From Micropterus salmoides (Eukaryota > Chordata > Actinopteri > Centrarchiformes > Centrarchidae), in the NCBI RefSeq assembly GCF_014851395.1, contig NW_024044681.1, forward strand, positions 4,244,140 to 4,308,139: a DNA stretch of 64,000 bases. The letters run 5' to 3'. The notes below the pieces were generated by a model that was not told the DNA's origin, did not search any database, and worked only from the letters and a program-made list of their open reading frames with translations. Positions within the stretch are counted from its first letter, which is position 1. Every line of letters starts with the position of its first letter. Positions 1 to 10,000 of this stretch are shown one piece after another. Made by a program: the position numbers and the translations under genes.

Positions 1-147
1 TTCTGAGCGAGCAGACTAACGTTAGAAGAGCTCAGGCAGCACTTTCATTTATTATTTATTATTATTATATTTTTCCTTTATGTTTCATTTCAGAAACATG
101 TTTCTCCCTGCTTCCTGATTACATGGGATACTTCCTCCTTCTCCTCC

Positions 148-181
<34 letters not shown>

Positions 182-572
182 GCTCCTCCTCTTCCTCCTC
201 TTCCTCTTCTTCCTCTTCCTCCTCCTCCTCTTCCTCTTCGTCATCTCAGACAGTTTGCAGCTGTTTGGCCGGAGGGAAGTGTTTCTGCAGAACTGGTAAC
301 GAGAAGATAAGAGACGAGTCTAACACAGGAAACACAGTCACATGTGACTCCTCTTCCTCCTCCTGCTCCTTCTCTTCCTCCTCCTGCTCCTTCTCTTCCT
401 CCTCCTGCTCCTCCTCCTCATCTCTCTGCAGGGTTTGATCATCTCGGCAGATTCATCACAAACAGAGTAAATAAATAATGAAACCGAAAAGTCTTTTAGT
501 TCTTTATTTGAAAAGCACTGAGGGAACATTTTCACCTGTCAACACAAACACACACTGCAGGTCAGAAGCTTC
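1..572. repeat. Upstream intergenic DNA with CCT/CTT-rich microsatellites
   Basis: Two pyrimidine-rich simple repeats are visible: a tcctcctcttcc-type tract at about 134-240, and a tract at about 349-420 built on a ctcttcctcctcctgctcctt-like period of roughly 27 bases. The short minus-strand open frame over the second tract is an Arg/Arg-Ser run encoded by the repeat and is not a credible gene. Nothing else is recognisable in this stretch. Confidence 0.7.
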
Positions 573-1082
573 ACAGCGCCGCCATGTTTGTAGTTCTTCT
601 GTAAATCTCCAGTGAAAAACCTTAAACGTACCAAAGTTCAAAACAACGTTTCCGTCACCAAAACAGACACTTTAGATCTAAAATGAACAAATAAATGAAG
701 GAGTTTGGTTCATTATTTCACTGTCGGATCAATTTAATATCAATCATATATATATAGTACAGATTATAACCAGCATTTCCTTCCTCTGCTGCAGAAGAAC
801 CAAAGAAGTTTAGTTTTAGGTTATTCTGCAGCAGAGGAAGGAACACGCTGGAGCAGCCTGTTAATAGAAGCTTTATGTGAACTATGTAGATATATTCATT
901 ATAATACTGATGCAGGCAGACGGAGCAGCGGTCATCAGGTGATCCTGCACTGAAATAATGAACCAAACTCCTTCATTTATTTGTTCATTTCAGATCTGAA
1001 ATGTCTGTTTTGGTGACGAAACGTTGATTTTCACTGGACTTGAACTACTGAGACTTACAGCAGAACTACAAACGGCGGCTGA
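573..1082. mobile_element. Long imperfect hairpin (MITE-like inverted-repeat element)
   Basis: The left arm runs from about 573 and the right arm ends at about 1082, and they are reverse complements of each other with small indels. Matching blocks include GTTTGTAGTTCTTCTGTAA (left) against the complement of the right end, CACCAAAACAGACA, and GAAGGAGTTTGGTTCATTAT. At the centre, TTCCTTCCTCTGCTGCAGAA pairs with a segment starting near 821, leaving a loop at about 802-820. There is no transposase coding. A long near-palindrome of this kind fits a non-autonomous DNA transposon; target-site duplications were not identified and the family is not named. Confidence 0.65.
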
Positions 1083-2400
1083 AACAGTGAGACTGGTACT
1101 TTGTTTGTGTCAGTTGTTTGTTCAGACTGGCTGAATGTGGAGCTTTTAAAGAAGCTGCTGGACGTGATGAACGAGACGAGGACGGGAGAAGCTTCTGCCT
1201 GTACTAAAGACTAAAGTCAACATCCAGTCCACCTGGACACAAAGTGTTTGTTGTGTGTGTGTGTGTGTGTGTACACTCAGACTGGCGGTCAGCTCTGCAG
1301 GGATGTAAACAACACCACACTGATCTGAGCTCCTCGGGCTTCTTCTTTTTCTTCAGTGATTTAGGAGCAGAGTGAGACCTCCTGCCTCCAGTCGCCCTCT
1401 CTGCCTGCTGATGGAGCAGCTGTGTGTGTGTGTGTGTTTGTGTGTGTGGCTCCAAGGCCCGGGGTCCCCTATACCTGGGGGTCCGACAGCTTTGTGGGAC
1501 TACAGTGCTGGACCCCACAAGGTTCAGGGTCTGGGTTTAGGGTTCATGTTAGGGCAGTGGTTCTCAAAGTGGGGTTCCGGGCCCCCCTGGAGCTTAGAGC
1601 CACTTCGGGGGGTCGGATGTTTAACGGACCTGAACTTGCATGAATGTGAGTGGTGACAGAAACAAAGCTGCAACCTGAATCTTGTCTGAATTATTCATCA
1701 TCGATACAAATGAATTTATTATTCCCCTTATTTTGGAATCCAGTGTTGACAGGAATGAGCCACGCAACTAAAGACTGAAGCAGACCTCTGAAACAGGAAG
1801 TTCAAAGCCTCCCACACGCTGGCGAACGGGACGACGGAGAACACAAACAAACATCCGCTCTGTTTGTCCATTATGCAGAGAAAGACGTCGCTCTGTGGGG
1901 GAGTATTATTGTTCGTTGTTCCACTTGAGCTCATGCAAATGTGTGTTGACCCGTGTGAGTTTATTTTTCCGCTGTATCTGCGTGATGTGCTTTATTTATC
2001 GGACCTCAGAACACGTCTGCTCAGTGAAGCTTCAGATTGCTGCATTATCTCTGCTGATCCTATTTTGTGTTGTGAATAAACTGAGCTGGAGCTGTTCAAA
2101 CCCCCCAGCCTTAAACCGGTCTGCACAAACCCTCCTCACAGATCTCTGTGCCTGGTACAACAGCTGGGACAATAACACTGTTTAGGAAGAGAAGCTGAAC
2201 ATGTTTGACCTTTGACATCAGCCCCAGCTGCAGGTTGGTAGTTTCACTGCGTCTGAGCTTAGAATGAAAAGCAGAGAGGGACTGAGTGAAGGTGGACTTT
2301 AAGGACCCGGACTGGGGTTTCTGGCAGCAGCTGGTGATGTGACAGATCTGGATCCTGCTGACGGAGGAAAACACACAAACCTGGATGGAGACATCGCACG
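1083..2400. other. Non-coding upstream flank with GT microsatellites and a possible hAT-like fragment
   Basis: GT dinucleotide tracts lie at about 1251-1272 and 1421-1448. At about 1555-1620 the sequence CAGTGGTTCTCAAAGTGGGG followed by a C-rich stretch resembles the terminal motif of hAT/Charlie-type DNA transposons common in fish; only one end is seen, so this is tentative. The small open frames here have no recognisable domains and overlap the simple repeats. Confidence 0.5.
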
Positions 2401-3352
2401 CGCTCCCTGTGGCTGCCTGAAAAAACTCCACCTAGCGGGAGCGCGCGGACCTGTCTGTTGTCACCGCCCGGGCTGATTATCAAACACACCCCGACACAAA
2501 AGCCATGTGTCCCGCAACACGTTAACGGAGCCGCAGCTTTCTCCCTGGAGGCGCTCCGTGCGTAAAGGTCTGCGTCTGATCCGCGGGGCTTCTCCTCAGA
2601 CACGCCCCCAACGAGAGAGGGAGGGAGAGAGAGAGAGAGAGGGAGTGGTGGAGAGAGGGAGGGAGAGAGAAGAGGGAGAGAGAGAGGAGAAACGTGCTGT
2701 CCGCCTCTCCATCCAGCAGCACCTGTGTAACCGGAGAACGAGCCTCTTCCAGCCGAACATCTTCTGTTTTTTTCCGCTACGGCTCGGCTCGGCTCGGCTC
2801 GGCTCTCCTGCCGGAGCGGCTGCTTGGTCCCCTCTGTCCGCGGGAACACTCTTGTCGCAGCGGGCTGCTCACTGCGGGATCAGTTCGGGGAGCGGAAGAC
2901 TCCGGCGGGGAGCCCCGGAGGGGAGCATGCCTGCGGCGGATCTGTGTCCGCTCCGTGTCCGGGTCTGGAGCGCGGGATTACCCTGATGCCCGCTGGACTT
3001 GTTGCTGCTGGAGGAAATACTACCAACACCGCGCGGAGAGAATTCACCGAGAAACGGGATTAAATGAGAGAAGCGGAGCTTGTGGAGAGTTGTTTCCGCC
3101 TGTGAGCGTTTGTTTGCTGCTTTTACGCGTCCAGACCAGCAGAAACCGAGTCCTGGTTTACCGACCACATGTGGATTTGTTGGTTTTTACGCTGATTTCT
3201 GAACGTTTTTTCTGTGCGTAAAATCCTCCTTTTCCTGGATTGGTTCCATCTGTTGCCTGGCTCTCCGTCTTCCCTCTCCAGATGCCCCCTCGCTGCTCCG
3301 TCGCTCCGTGAACCCCCCGTCTAACGAGCCTCCGTAGAGCTTCAGGACCAGC
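2400..3352 (+). promoter_or_regulatory. kcnd2: GC-rich 5' flank and presumed 5'UTR of the Kv4 gene
   Basis: Base composition becomes GC- and CpG-rich from about 2400, as expected of a CpG-island promoter of a neuronal channel gene. A GA-rich tract lies at 2611-2692 and a CGGCT pentamer repeat at about 2780-2805. An in-frame TAG at 3335-3337 precedes the chosen ATG. No TATA box or transcription start can be placed with confidence. Several overlapping open frames on both strands reflect GC-rich sequence and are not called as genes. Confidence 0.55.
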
Positions 3353-4462
3353 ATGGCAGCAGGTGTGGCGGCGTGGCTGCCGTTCGCCCGCGCGGCGGCC
3401 ATCGGGTGGATGCCGGTGGCCGGCGCGCCCATGCCGGTGCCCCCGAAGAGCAAGCCCCGCGGGAAGGACGGGCTGATCATGCTGAATGTGAGCGGCACAA
3501 AGTTTCAGACCTGGCGGGACACTCTGGACCGGTACCCGGACACCCTGCTGGGCAGCACGGAGCTGGACTTCTTCTTCCAAGAGGAGACCAACGAGTACTT
3601 CTTCGACCGCGACCCGGACATCTTCCGCCACATCCTCAACTTCTACCGCACCGGGAAGCTGCACTACCCGCGGCAGGAGTGCATCTCCGCGTACGACGAG
3701 GAGCTCGCGTTCTTCGGCATCATCCCGGAGATCATCGGGGACTGCTGCTATGAGGATACAAGGACCGGCGGCGGGAGAACCAGGAGCGGATCCAGGACGA
3801 CGAGGATATTGACCACAGCAACGACCTGGTCCCGGCGGACCTGAGCTTCCGGGAGACCATGTGGCGCGCCTTTGAGAACCCGCACACCTCCACCATGGCG
3901 CTGGTGTTCTACTACGTCACCGGCTTCTTCATCGCGGTGTCGGTGCTCGCCAACGTGGTGGAGACGGTCCCGTGCGGTGCCTCGCCGCACCGCCTCAAGG
4001 ACGAGCCGTGCGGCGAGCGGTACGCGCTGGCTTTCTTCTGCCTGGACACCGCGTGCGTCATGATCTTCACGGTGGAGTACCTGCTGCGCCTGCTCGCCGC
4101 GCCGAGCCGCTACAAGTTCGTGAAGAGCGTCATGAGCGTCATCGACGTGGTGGCCATCATGCCCTACTACATCGGCCTCGTCATGACGGACAACGAGGAC
4201 GTGAGCGGGGCCTTCGTCACCCTGCGCGTCTTCAGGGTGTTTCGGATTTTCAAATTCTCGCGGCACTCTGCGGGACTTCGCATCCTGGGCTACACGCTGA
4301 AGAGCTGCGCGTCGGAGCTCGGCTTCCTGCTCTTCTCCCTCACCATGGCCATCATCATCTTCGCCACCGTCATGTTCTACGCTGAGAAGGGCTCCACGGC
4401 CAGCAAGTTCACCAGCATCCCGGCGGCCTTCTGGTACACCATCGTCACCATGACAACGCTGG
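3353..4462 (+). CDS. kcnd2: Kv4 voltage-gated K+ channel alpha subunit, first coding exon (kcnd2-like), frameshifted
   Basis: This exon encodes about 370 residues of a Shal-type (Kv4) channel, the pore subunit of somatodendritic A-type and cardiac Ito currents. The N-terminus [19 protein letters not shown] is the Kv4 signature that binds KChIPs and drives N-type inactivation. A T1 tetramerisation domain follows ([10 protein letters not shown] at residue 45 on), ending in the zinc-site GDCC. Then come S1 (about 3898-3972), S2 (4027-4101), S3 (4129-4185), the S4 sensor [14 protein letters not shown] (about 4213-4281), S5 (4315-4392) and the pore helix up to TMTTLG. The ATG has A at -3 and G at +4, and an in-frame stop lies upstream. 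The frame shifts once: bases 3755-3756 (GA) form an incomplete codon, so residues after the tyrosine-glutamate at 3749-3754 continue in the next frame. Downstream coding is perfectly conserved, so a sequencing or consensus error is likelier than a pseudogene. [18 protein letters not shown] and TSTMALVF favour kcnd2 over kcnd3 or kcnd1, but paralog choice is less certain than family. Confidence 0.9.
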
Positions 4463-4468
4463 GTAGGT
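4463..4468 (+). other. kcnd2: 5' splice donor ending Kv4 exon 1
   Basis: GTAGGT follows the first base of the glycine codon in TMTTLG, a phase-1 boundary. Kv4 genes are known to have a large first coding exon that stops at the selectivity filter; the expected next residues (YGDMVP) are not found downstream in the window. Reading through gives an immediate TGA at 4468-4470, which supports splicing here. Confidence 0.85.
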
Positions 4469-7400
4469 GATGCTGAGAGCAAAGTTTGGTTCGTGTTTGT
4501 TACAGAGGTGTGAACTTCCGGTTTGTCTCTGTGCTGAACTTTCCCAAACCTGTCCTGTCTGTGGACCAATCAGAGGGCTCTGCTCTGACCTGCTGGCTGC
4601 TGCTGCTGACCGCAGTTTGCTGATCAGATCACAGCAGCAGCAGGTGAAGCTCAGACTCCGTCTGGCTGCTCCTTACAGCTCTTTTCTTTCACAGAAGTCT
4701 AAACTTTACACTGGCACAACAGTAAAAGCAGAGATCAGCTGACTGCAGAGAGTTCGTCTCCTGTCAGCTTTTTGCTCTTCGTCAGCTGCTCTAGTGTGAA
4801 AGTGTTCCAGGTGAAGCAGAAAGGTGAAACGTGAGACACATGAAACCTGATGCTGATCACGTGGGTGTCACCTGGTTCCTTTAACAACCTGCCGCAGGTG
4901 TAAACATGAACCTAAAGACTGAGTCATGGCTCTTTAACGCCCTGCGGACTCTTTGGCATCAAGTTAGCAAGAAGGAAGATGCAAAGTCCAGTTAGACTTT
5001 CAAAATAAAATAAAACCAAAATAATTCAAATGATTTCAAAATAAAACCAGTGGTTAATGTTGCTGTAGGAAGAGTGTCCTGGGAGAACTACAGGCTGCTT
5101 CTCAAATCTCTTATTGGTCGTTTCCTCGCTTGAACCGGAAGCTGTTTCGCTCCGCCATCTTGCAGGCCGTCCCAGAGCTGCGCGGAGCGAGGAGCGAGGA
5201 GCGAGGATACACCGCCGCCTTCGCGGAAGTCTTCTCCTGACAGACACGCCCACTTATTGGGTAGGTTGTTGATTGGACATCAGGACAGAAACATTAAAGT
5301 CCAGTGCATCGCTGCGAAGTGTTCGGCTATATTTGATTTGTTGATTCACCGTCTAGTTAAAATCTGAGTTCACTGTAGGTCTGACCAACAAAACCCCACA
5401 CAACTTTCTTCATTTAGCCTGTTTTAGATTCTTTTCTTTCTCCCGTCAGCTTTTATTATGCCTGTCGGCAAGAAACCCGTTTTCCCTCAGTGATCGTGCT
5501 CGTTCCCCAGTTTAGTCCAAACAGACGACGGTAACGCAGAGAAAACAGGTTAGGAGTCGAACGCTAAACTGCACCGAAGCATCTGATGAAAGCAGCCGGC
5601 GCCGCCGCCAGTAGAATCAGCTGATGAAAGAAAGAATGAAGCTGCTGCGCTAAAACAAATATGCAGCGATCGATCGGTGACGATGTGACCTGCACAAATA
5701 AAGTGTACGCAGTGGTGTTGAAGGATATTAGAAGAGGAAATAAACTGAAAGCCATAAGCGGAGATAGCGTGGGTGCATGGGGCGGCCGACCCAGGGCCCC
5801 GGCTAGGTAGGGGCCCCCTGCGTGGCCGCAAACGCGACGTTATTTTCCCGTAGACACGACCGTACAAGAGATGTGCTTTCATCGGTCAGTGCAGCCGCTC
5901 TTCAAATGAAACGGACGCTTCACTCCTGGTTTCCTGCAGCCGCCAGAAAAACCACAAGAACACAACGACCAACAGAAAACACTTTACTCTAAACAGACAC
6001 GTTTAAAAAGAACAAAGAAAAGTACATTTTGTATTTCAAACAAATAGCAAAACTCTTTTCACCGCCAAGCATCATGGGAATTCTGCCCACGTTAACGACT
6101 TGTCCTTTTTGTGCTTCTTCGACCTTCTTCACAGCTCTGTGTGACCCGCTTCGGTTCTGATCATAGACCACAAGACCTGCAGAGCCCACTGGGAGCTTTT
6201 CAGAATAAGAGCGTTGTTGAGCGATGTTTAGATTTTGCTGATTTAGTGAGAAATGTTTTGATGACGTAGGTAAAAGTTCCTTCTGTCTGTTTAAACTGTG
6301 TTTGATGTGAACATACGGTCGGGGGTCTGCACGGGGTATTTTATTTTGAAAATGGCTTCTCTGCAGACGGAGCAGGACGTGCACTAAGCTGAAATTCTTC
6401 ATGTGCAGGTGTTTGTTAAACAGGATCCTGCTGCACACAAACAAACTCCCTCACACGTCTCTCCAGCTGTTAGATCAGCTGCCGCCGTCATCACATGTCT
6501 CTACAAACACATTTCCTCGTTCCTTCTCTCCTGGCTTGGTGTCCTTGCGTCTCTCCATGAATCTGCGGTGGGCGGGACAAAGACGCAAGTGAGAGACTCC
6601 TCACATTTGGACGCTGGGTCAAGGCTCTGTGGCGTCGCTTTCTAACGCCCTGTGTCCCCCTTTTGCTTCATTTTTAGACGTTTAAGGCTCCGCGGTCAAG
6701 TTAGCAACGCTTAGCAACAACAATATGCAGCGTCCGGTTAGACTTTCGAAACATCGCTACTTTGAAACGGCACGTTATTGAAGTCGTGAAACGCTGCAGT
6801 TTGGTTTAGGCACAGAGTCCTTCAGGACGGGAAGAGATCGCGGTTTGGGTTAAAATAACTACGTACGTCAACAACGCAATTTATGTAACTTAAATAAACA
6901 TCTTTCATGTTGACTTTTTGTTTCACAGGGGCCGTGAACCTGGTTCAAAGTCGGGCCCTCCGTCCAGCCCACCCTCCTCCACACGCTGGCTGTTCTGTGT
7001 TTCATATGAGGCCTACTGTAGCGCCGAGCAGCGGCGCTAAACGCCACCATGTGCGTCCGTTTGTGACGAGAGAGTTTCACCGTGTGGGTTTTTCCAGGTC
7101 CGCTTCTGCGTGTTTGCCTTTCAGTCCTGCAGCAGCTCACAGATCATTAATCTTCCTCTGTGAGCGCGCTGACCTCTCGGTGACCCTCATCTGCACTGAG
7201 CGCGCTCAGTAGAGTAAATCTCTTCAGTTGTAGTTTGATTCAGTTTGAGGATCAAATCTGCGTCTGTCAGAGGAAAATGAAATCACATCTCTTCTTCTTC
7301 TGTCCGCCCTCAGCAGCACTTCCTGTCAGCCTCTAACGCTTCGCTTCATTTTCTCTGTGCTGTCGCTGTTTGCCTCGTGTGAGCAGGAGTTACTTTACTT

Positions 7401-8550
7401 TATTTACTGTTTAGTAAAGCAAATAACTGGAGCCGGAGCCCCGCTCGTCTTGTCGGGCTGCAGCGAGTGATGGTCAGAGGAAACAGGAGACAAAGTTAAG
7501 AAATGACTTGCTGCTGTTAGAGTCCAGAGCTCTGCCTGAAACATGAACAGCTTTTTCTTGCTTTTAAACGTTTTCTTTAGATTATTGAAAGTGAAGAGGA
7601 AGTTTCAGGAAACGCCGCCGCCTCAGAAAAGAGTCTGAGGAAGCAGCAGCAGAGTCGGTCTGAGAGAAGATCGGAGCAGGTCATCATTAGTTAGGAACCT
7701 GTCAGCCCTGGGTTTTGCCTCTCAGGCTGCATGCAGCGCTGGTTGGAGCCTGAAGGGCAACCCTGCAGGCAGTACTCAGGGCAGCAGGAAGAACTGTCTC
7801 AGAAGATGCGGTCATCAAACATCAGCAGGCTGATTGGTTGTTGAGCTGCAGGTGTTCTGACCTAGAGAAGGTGTTTTTCTTTGCTTCGGCTGGATTCAAA
7901 CAACAGAAACGGTCGAGCGCGTTGGTGATCTGCGTGCTGATTGGCCGGGCCTCAGACGCCATGAAACGGCTGTTTTGCGTCTCTTCTGTCGTTGTTTGGG
8001 CTGAAGGCGGCAGCTGGCGTTCTCTCTGTGTTTCTGCAGGTCCGACATGTGTTCACTGACAGGAACTGAGTCTTTGTTACAGCGTGTAAACACACACGCA
8101 GTCGTCAGGTTATTTAATCACACCTTGATGTCAGAGAGGCTCCGTGTTGCGACAAACCTCATCAATATTTTATCGTCTGACGGCGGCTTTCAGTTTGAAG
8201 CTGGTGGAAAATGTTCTGCAGAGTTTAAACAGGACGGCAACTTTAACTTCAGGAACAAGGCTTCCCCTCGCTTTCATTTATTCTTCGCCCGTTCGTAACA
8301 GAAGTCATCTCGTTGCACTTATCAAATAGATTGTACTCACAAGGTAGCAGTAAGGAACGGACAGCCAATCACGTGGCAGCCCTCAGCAGCGTCTCAAAGC
8401 TGGGTCGGAGTTCTGCTCCAACTAAATGTAGCCAAGCATTTTAAAGGGAAACGGCGGCGCCTTCGTCACCCTGCTGTGTACGCAGGCGCTTCACTGCCTT
8501 TTTAATACACCCATATACACGCCGCTGCTGATTGGATAACTCCAACTAAC
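4464..8550 (+). other. Presumed kcnd2 intron 1, proximal part
   Basis: No exon is recognisable in these 4 kb. Diverged interspersed-repeat fragments are suggested by a matched pair of segments: about 4930-5010 and 6640-6760 both contain ACGCCCTG, TCAAGTTAGCAA and a GTTAGACTTTC-like block. A GAGCGAGGA short repeat lies near 5185-5207. The open frames on either strand lack known domains and conserved features. Confidence 0.6.
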
Positions 8551-9135
8551 ACGCTAAATGCTAACACGCTAAAGGCTATCATGCTAAAGGATATGATGCT
8601 AAAGGCTTACATGCTAAAGGCTTACATGCTTAATGCTAACATGCTAAAGGCTAACATGCTAAAGGCTATCATGCTAAAGGCTATCACGCTAAAGGCTATC
8701 ATGCTAAGGGCTAAAACGCTAAAGGCTTACACGCTAAAGGCTATCATGCTAAGGGATATCATGCTAAAGGCTATCATGCTAAGGGATATCATGCTAAGGG
8801 ATATCATGCTAAAGGCTATCACGCTAAAGGCTATCACGCTAAAGGCTATCATGCTAAGGGATATCATGCTAAAGGCTATCATGCTAAGGGATATCATGCT
8901 AAAGGCTATCACGCTAAAGGCTATCACGCTAAAGGCTATCATGCTAAGGGCTAAAACGCTAAAGGTTTACATGCTAAAGACTATCATGCTAAGGGATATC
9001 ACGCTAAAGGCTATCACGCTAAAGGCTATCACGCTAAAGGCTATCATGCTAAGGGCTAAAACGCTAAAGGCTATCACGCTAAAGGCTATCACGCTAAAGG
9101 CTATCATGCTAAAGGCTATCATGCTAAAGGCTAAC
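8551..9135 (+). repeat. 15-bp minisatellite (ATGCTAAAGGCTATC)
   Basis: About 38 tandem copies of a 15-bp unit with variants ACGCTAAAGGCTATC, ATGCTAAGGGATATC and ATGCTAAAGGCTTAC. Because 15 is divisible by 3 and the unit has no stop in two frames, it creates artefactual open frames on both strands (MLKAI repeats on +, SVIAF/SMIAF repeats on -). Variants are interspersed, suggesting repeated local duplication. Confidence 0.95.
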
Positions 9136-9521
9136 AGTCTGTCCTGTGCAGGTCTGAAACAGTGATCAGATGAACTGGTTAGTGGATCAGCAGAAAGTGG
9201 TGACTTTTTGGATTGTTGGCAGTCTTTCAGTTTTCTGATGGGCCCTAATGAGAAGTCGTTAGGACCTGCTCGGGTCTCTGGAACAGGACAAAGATCCCTT
9301 CACACTCTTTTATCTGTGTCGTTTGGCTCTGAGTGATCTGGAACAGAACCACCAGGTTCTGGTTTCACGTGGGCCCTCAGGAGGTCAACATGCTTTAAAG
9401 TCTCCTCAGCTGTAAAACAGAACCCAGATGTCACATGATCAGCCGCTGACCTGTGTGTGGTTCTCATGTTGCTGGGCCATGACCCGTCAGACATTTATTA
9501 TTCAGTCACATGACCTCCTGC
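9136..9521. other. Intronic sequence, nothing recognised
   Basis: This unique-looking stretch holds no repeat, RNA gene or exon that I can support. A 64-residue minus-strand frame at 9300-9494 has no recognisable motif. Confidence 0.5.
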
Positions 9522-9561
9522 TGAGAGAGAGAGAGACACTGACTCAGACAGAGAGAGAGAG
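9522..9561. repeat. GA-rich minisatellite, first segment
   Basis: A GAGAGAGAGACACTGACTCA unit occurs here and again, more fully, at 9877-10000. The retroposon sequence at 9600-9870 lies between the two segments. Confidence 0.7.
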
Positions 9562-9607
9562 ATTTATTTTTAATATAGTTTTATTTTAACACACACACAC
9601 TTGCCAC

Positions 9608-9772
9608 ATGCCTTTGGTGTGAGACCCGGGTTCAATCCCCTACTGTGAGACATCCACCAATGTGTCCCTGAGCAAGACGTTTAACCCCTCGTTGCTCCAG
9701 ACGCGTGCGACCTCTGACATGTATAGCAATTGTAAGTCGCTTTGGATAAAAGCGTCAGCTAAATGTATTTTA
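9608..9772 (+). mobile_element. tRNA-derived SINE (V-SINE-like)
   Basis: The pol III B-box-like GGTTCAATCCCC follows a GTGAGACCCG segment. Next come the fish-SINE body motif GTGTCCCTGAGCAAGAC and the tail TAAGTCGCTTTGGATAAAAG with CGTCAGCTAAATGTA. These blocks are known from V-SINE-type vertebrate tRNA SINEs. The 5' tRNA-like part is degraded, so this is an old copy and not a functional tRNA gene. A truncated relative is at 36243-36401 (and 56943-57101). Confidence 0.7.
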
Positions 9773-9814
9773 ATTTTTAATATATTTTTATTTTTTTTAA
9801 CACACACGCTTTAA

Positions 9815-9876
9815 TTAGTTTGTATATTGCTTTTACACATTCATGCCAATAAAGCTAATTTGAATTGAATTGAATT
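9815..9876 (+). mobile_element. 3' tail of a non-LTR retrotransposon (LINE/SINE type)
   Basis: CCAATAAAGCTAATTTGAAT followed by TTGAA repeats is the typical 3' end of fish L2/CR1-clade elements. A second related tail (ACAATAAAGCTGAATTGAAT) lies at about 10042-10075. Only the tails remain; no reverse transcriptase is present. Confidence 0.5.
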
Positions 9877-10000
9877 GAGAGAGAGAGACACTGACTCAGA
9901 CAGAGAGAGAGAGACACTGACTCAGACAGAGAGAGAGAGACACTGACTCAGACAGAGAGAGAGAGAGAGACACTGACTCAGACAGAGAGAGAGAGAGAGA
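9877..10000. repeat. GA-rich minisatellite, second segment
   Basis: Four to five copies of a roughly 28-bp unit, GAGAGAGAGACACTGACTCA plus GACA, run directly on from the TTGAA tail. The repeat probably expanded from the retroposon's simple-sequence end. Confidence 0.85.

Noticed and set aside
1535..1556. Telomere-like GGGTTTAGGG..GTTAGGG
   Set aside because: Only two imperfect units; too short to be an interstitial telomeric repeat.
2259..2849. Minus-strand 196-codon frame and overlapping plus-strand frames in the GC-rich flank
   Set aside because: They overlap GA repeats and CpG-rich 5' flank, have no recognised domain, and lie directly upstream of a well-supported start.
3748..4569. Long minus-strand open frame of 273 codons
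   Set aside because: It lies antisense to the Kv4 exon and is open only because of its GC-rich codon usage; the plus strand has clear family homology.
9625..9645. Possible tRNA gene (B-box-like GGTTCAATCCCC)
   Set aside because: No cloverleaf can be formed, and the SINE body and tail motifs follow; it is a tRNA-derived retroposon.
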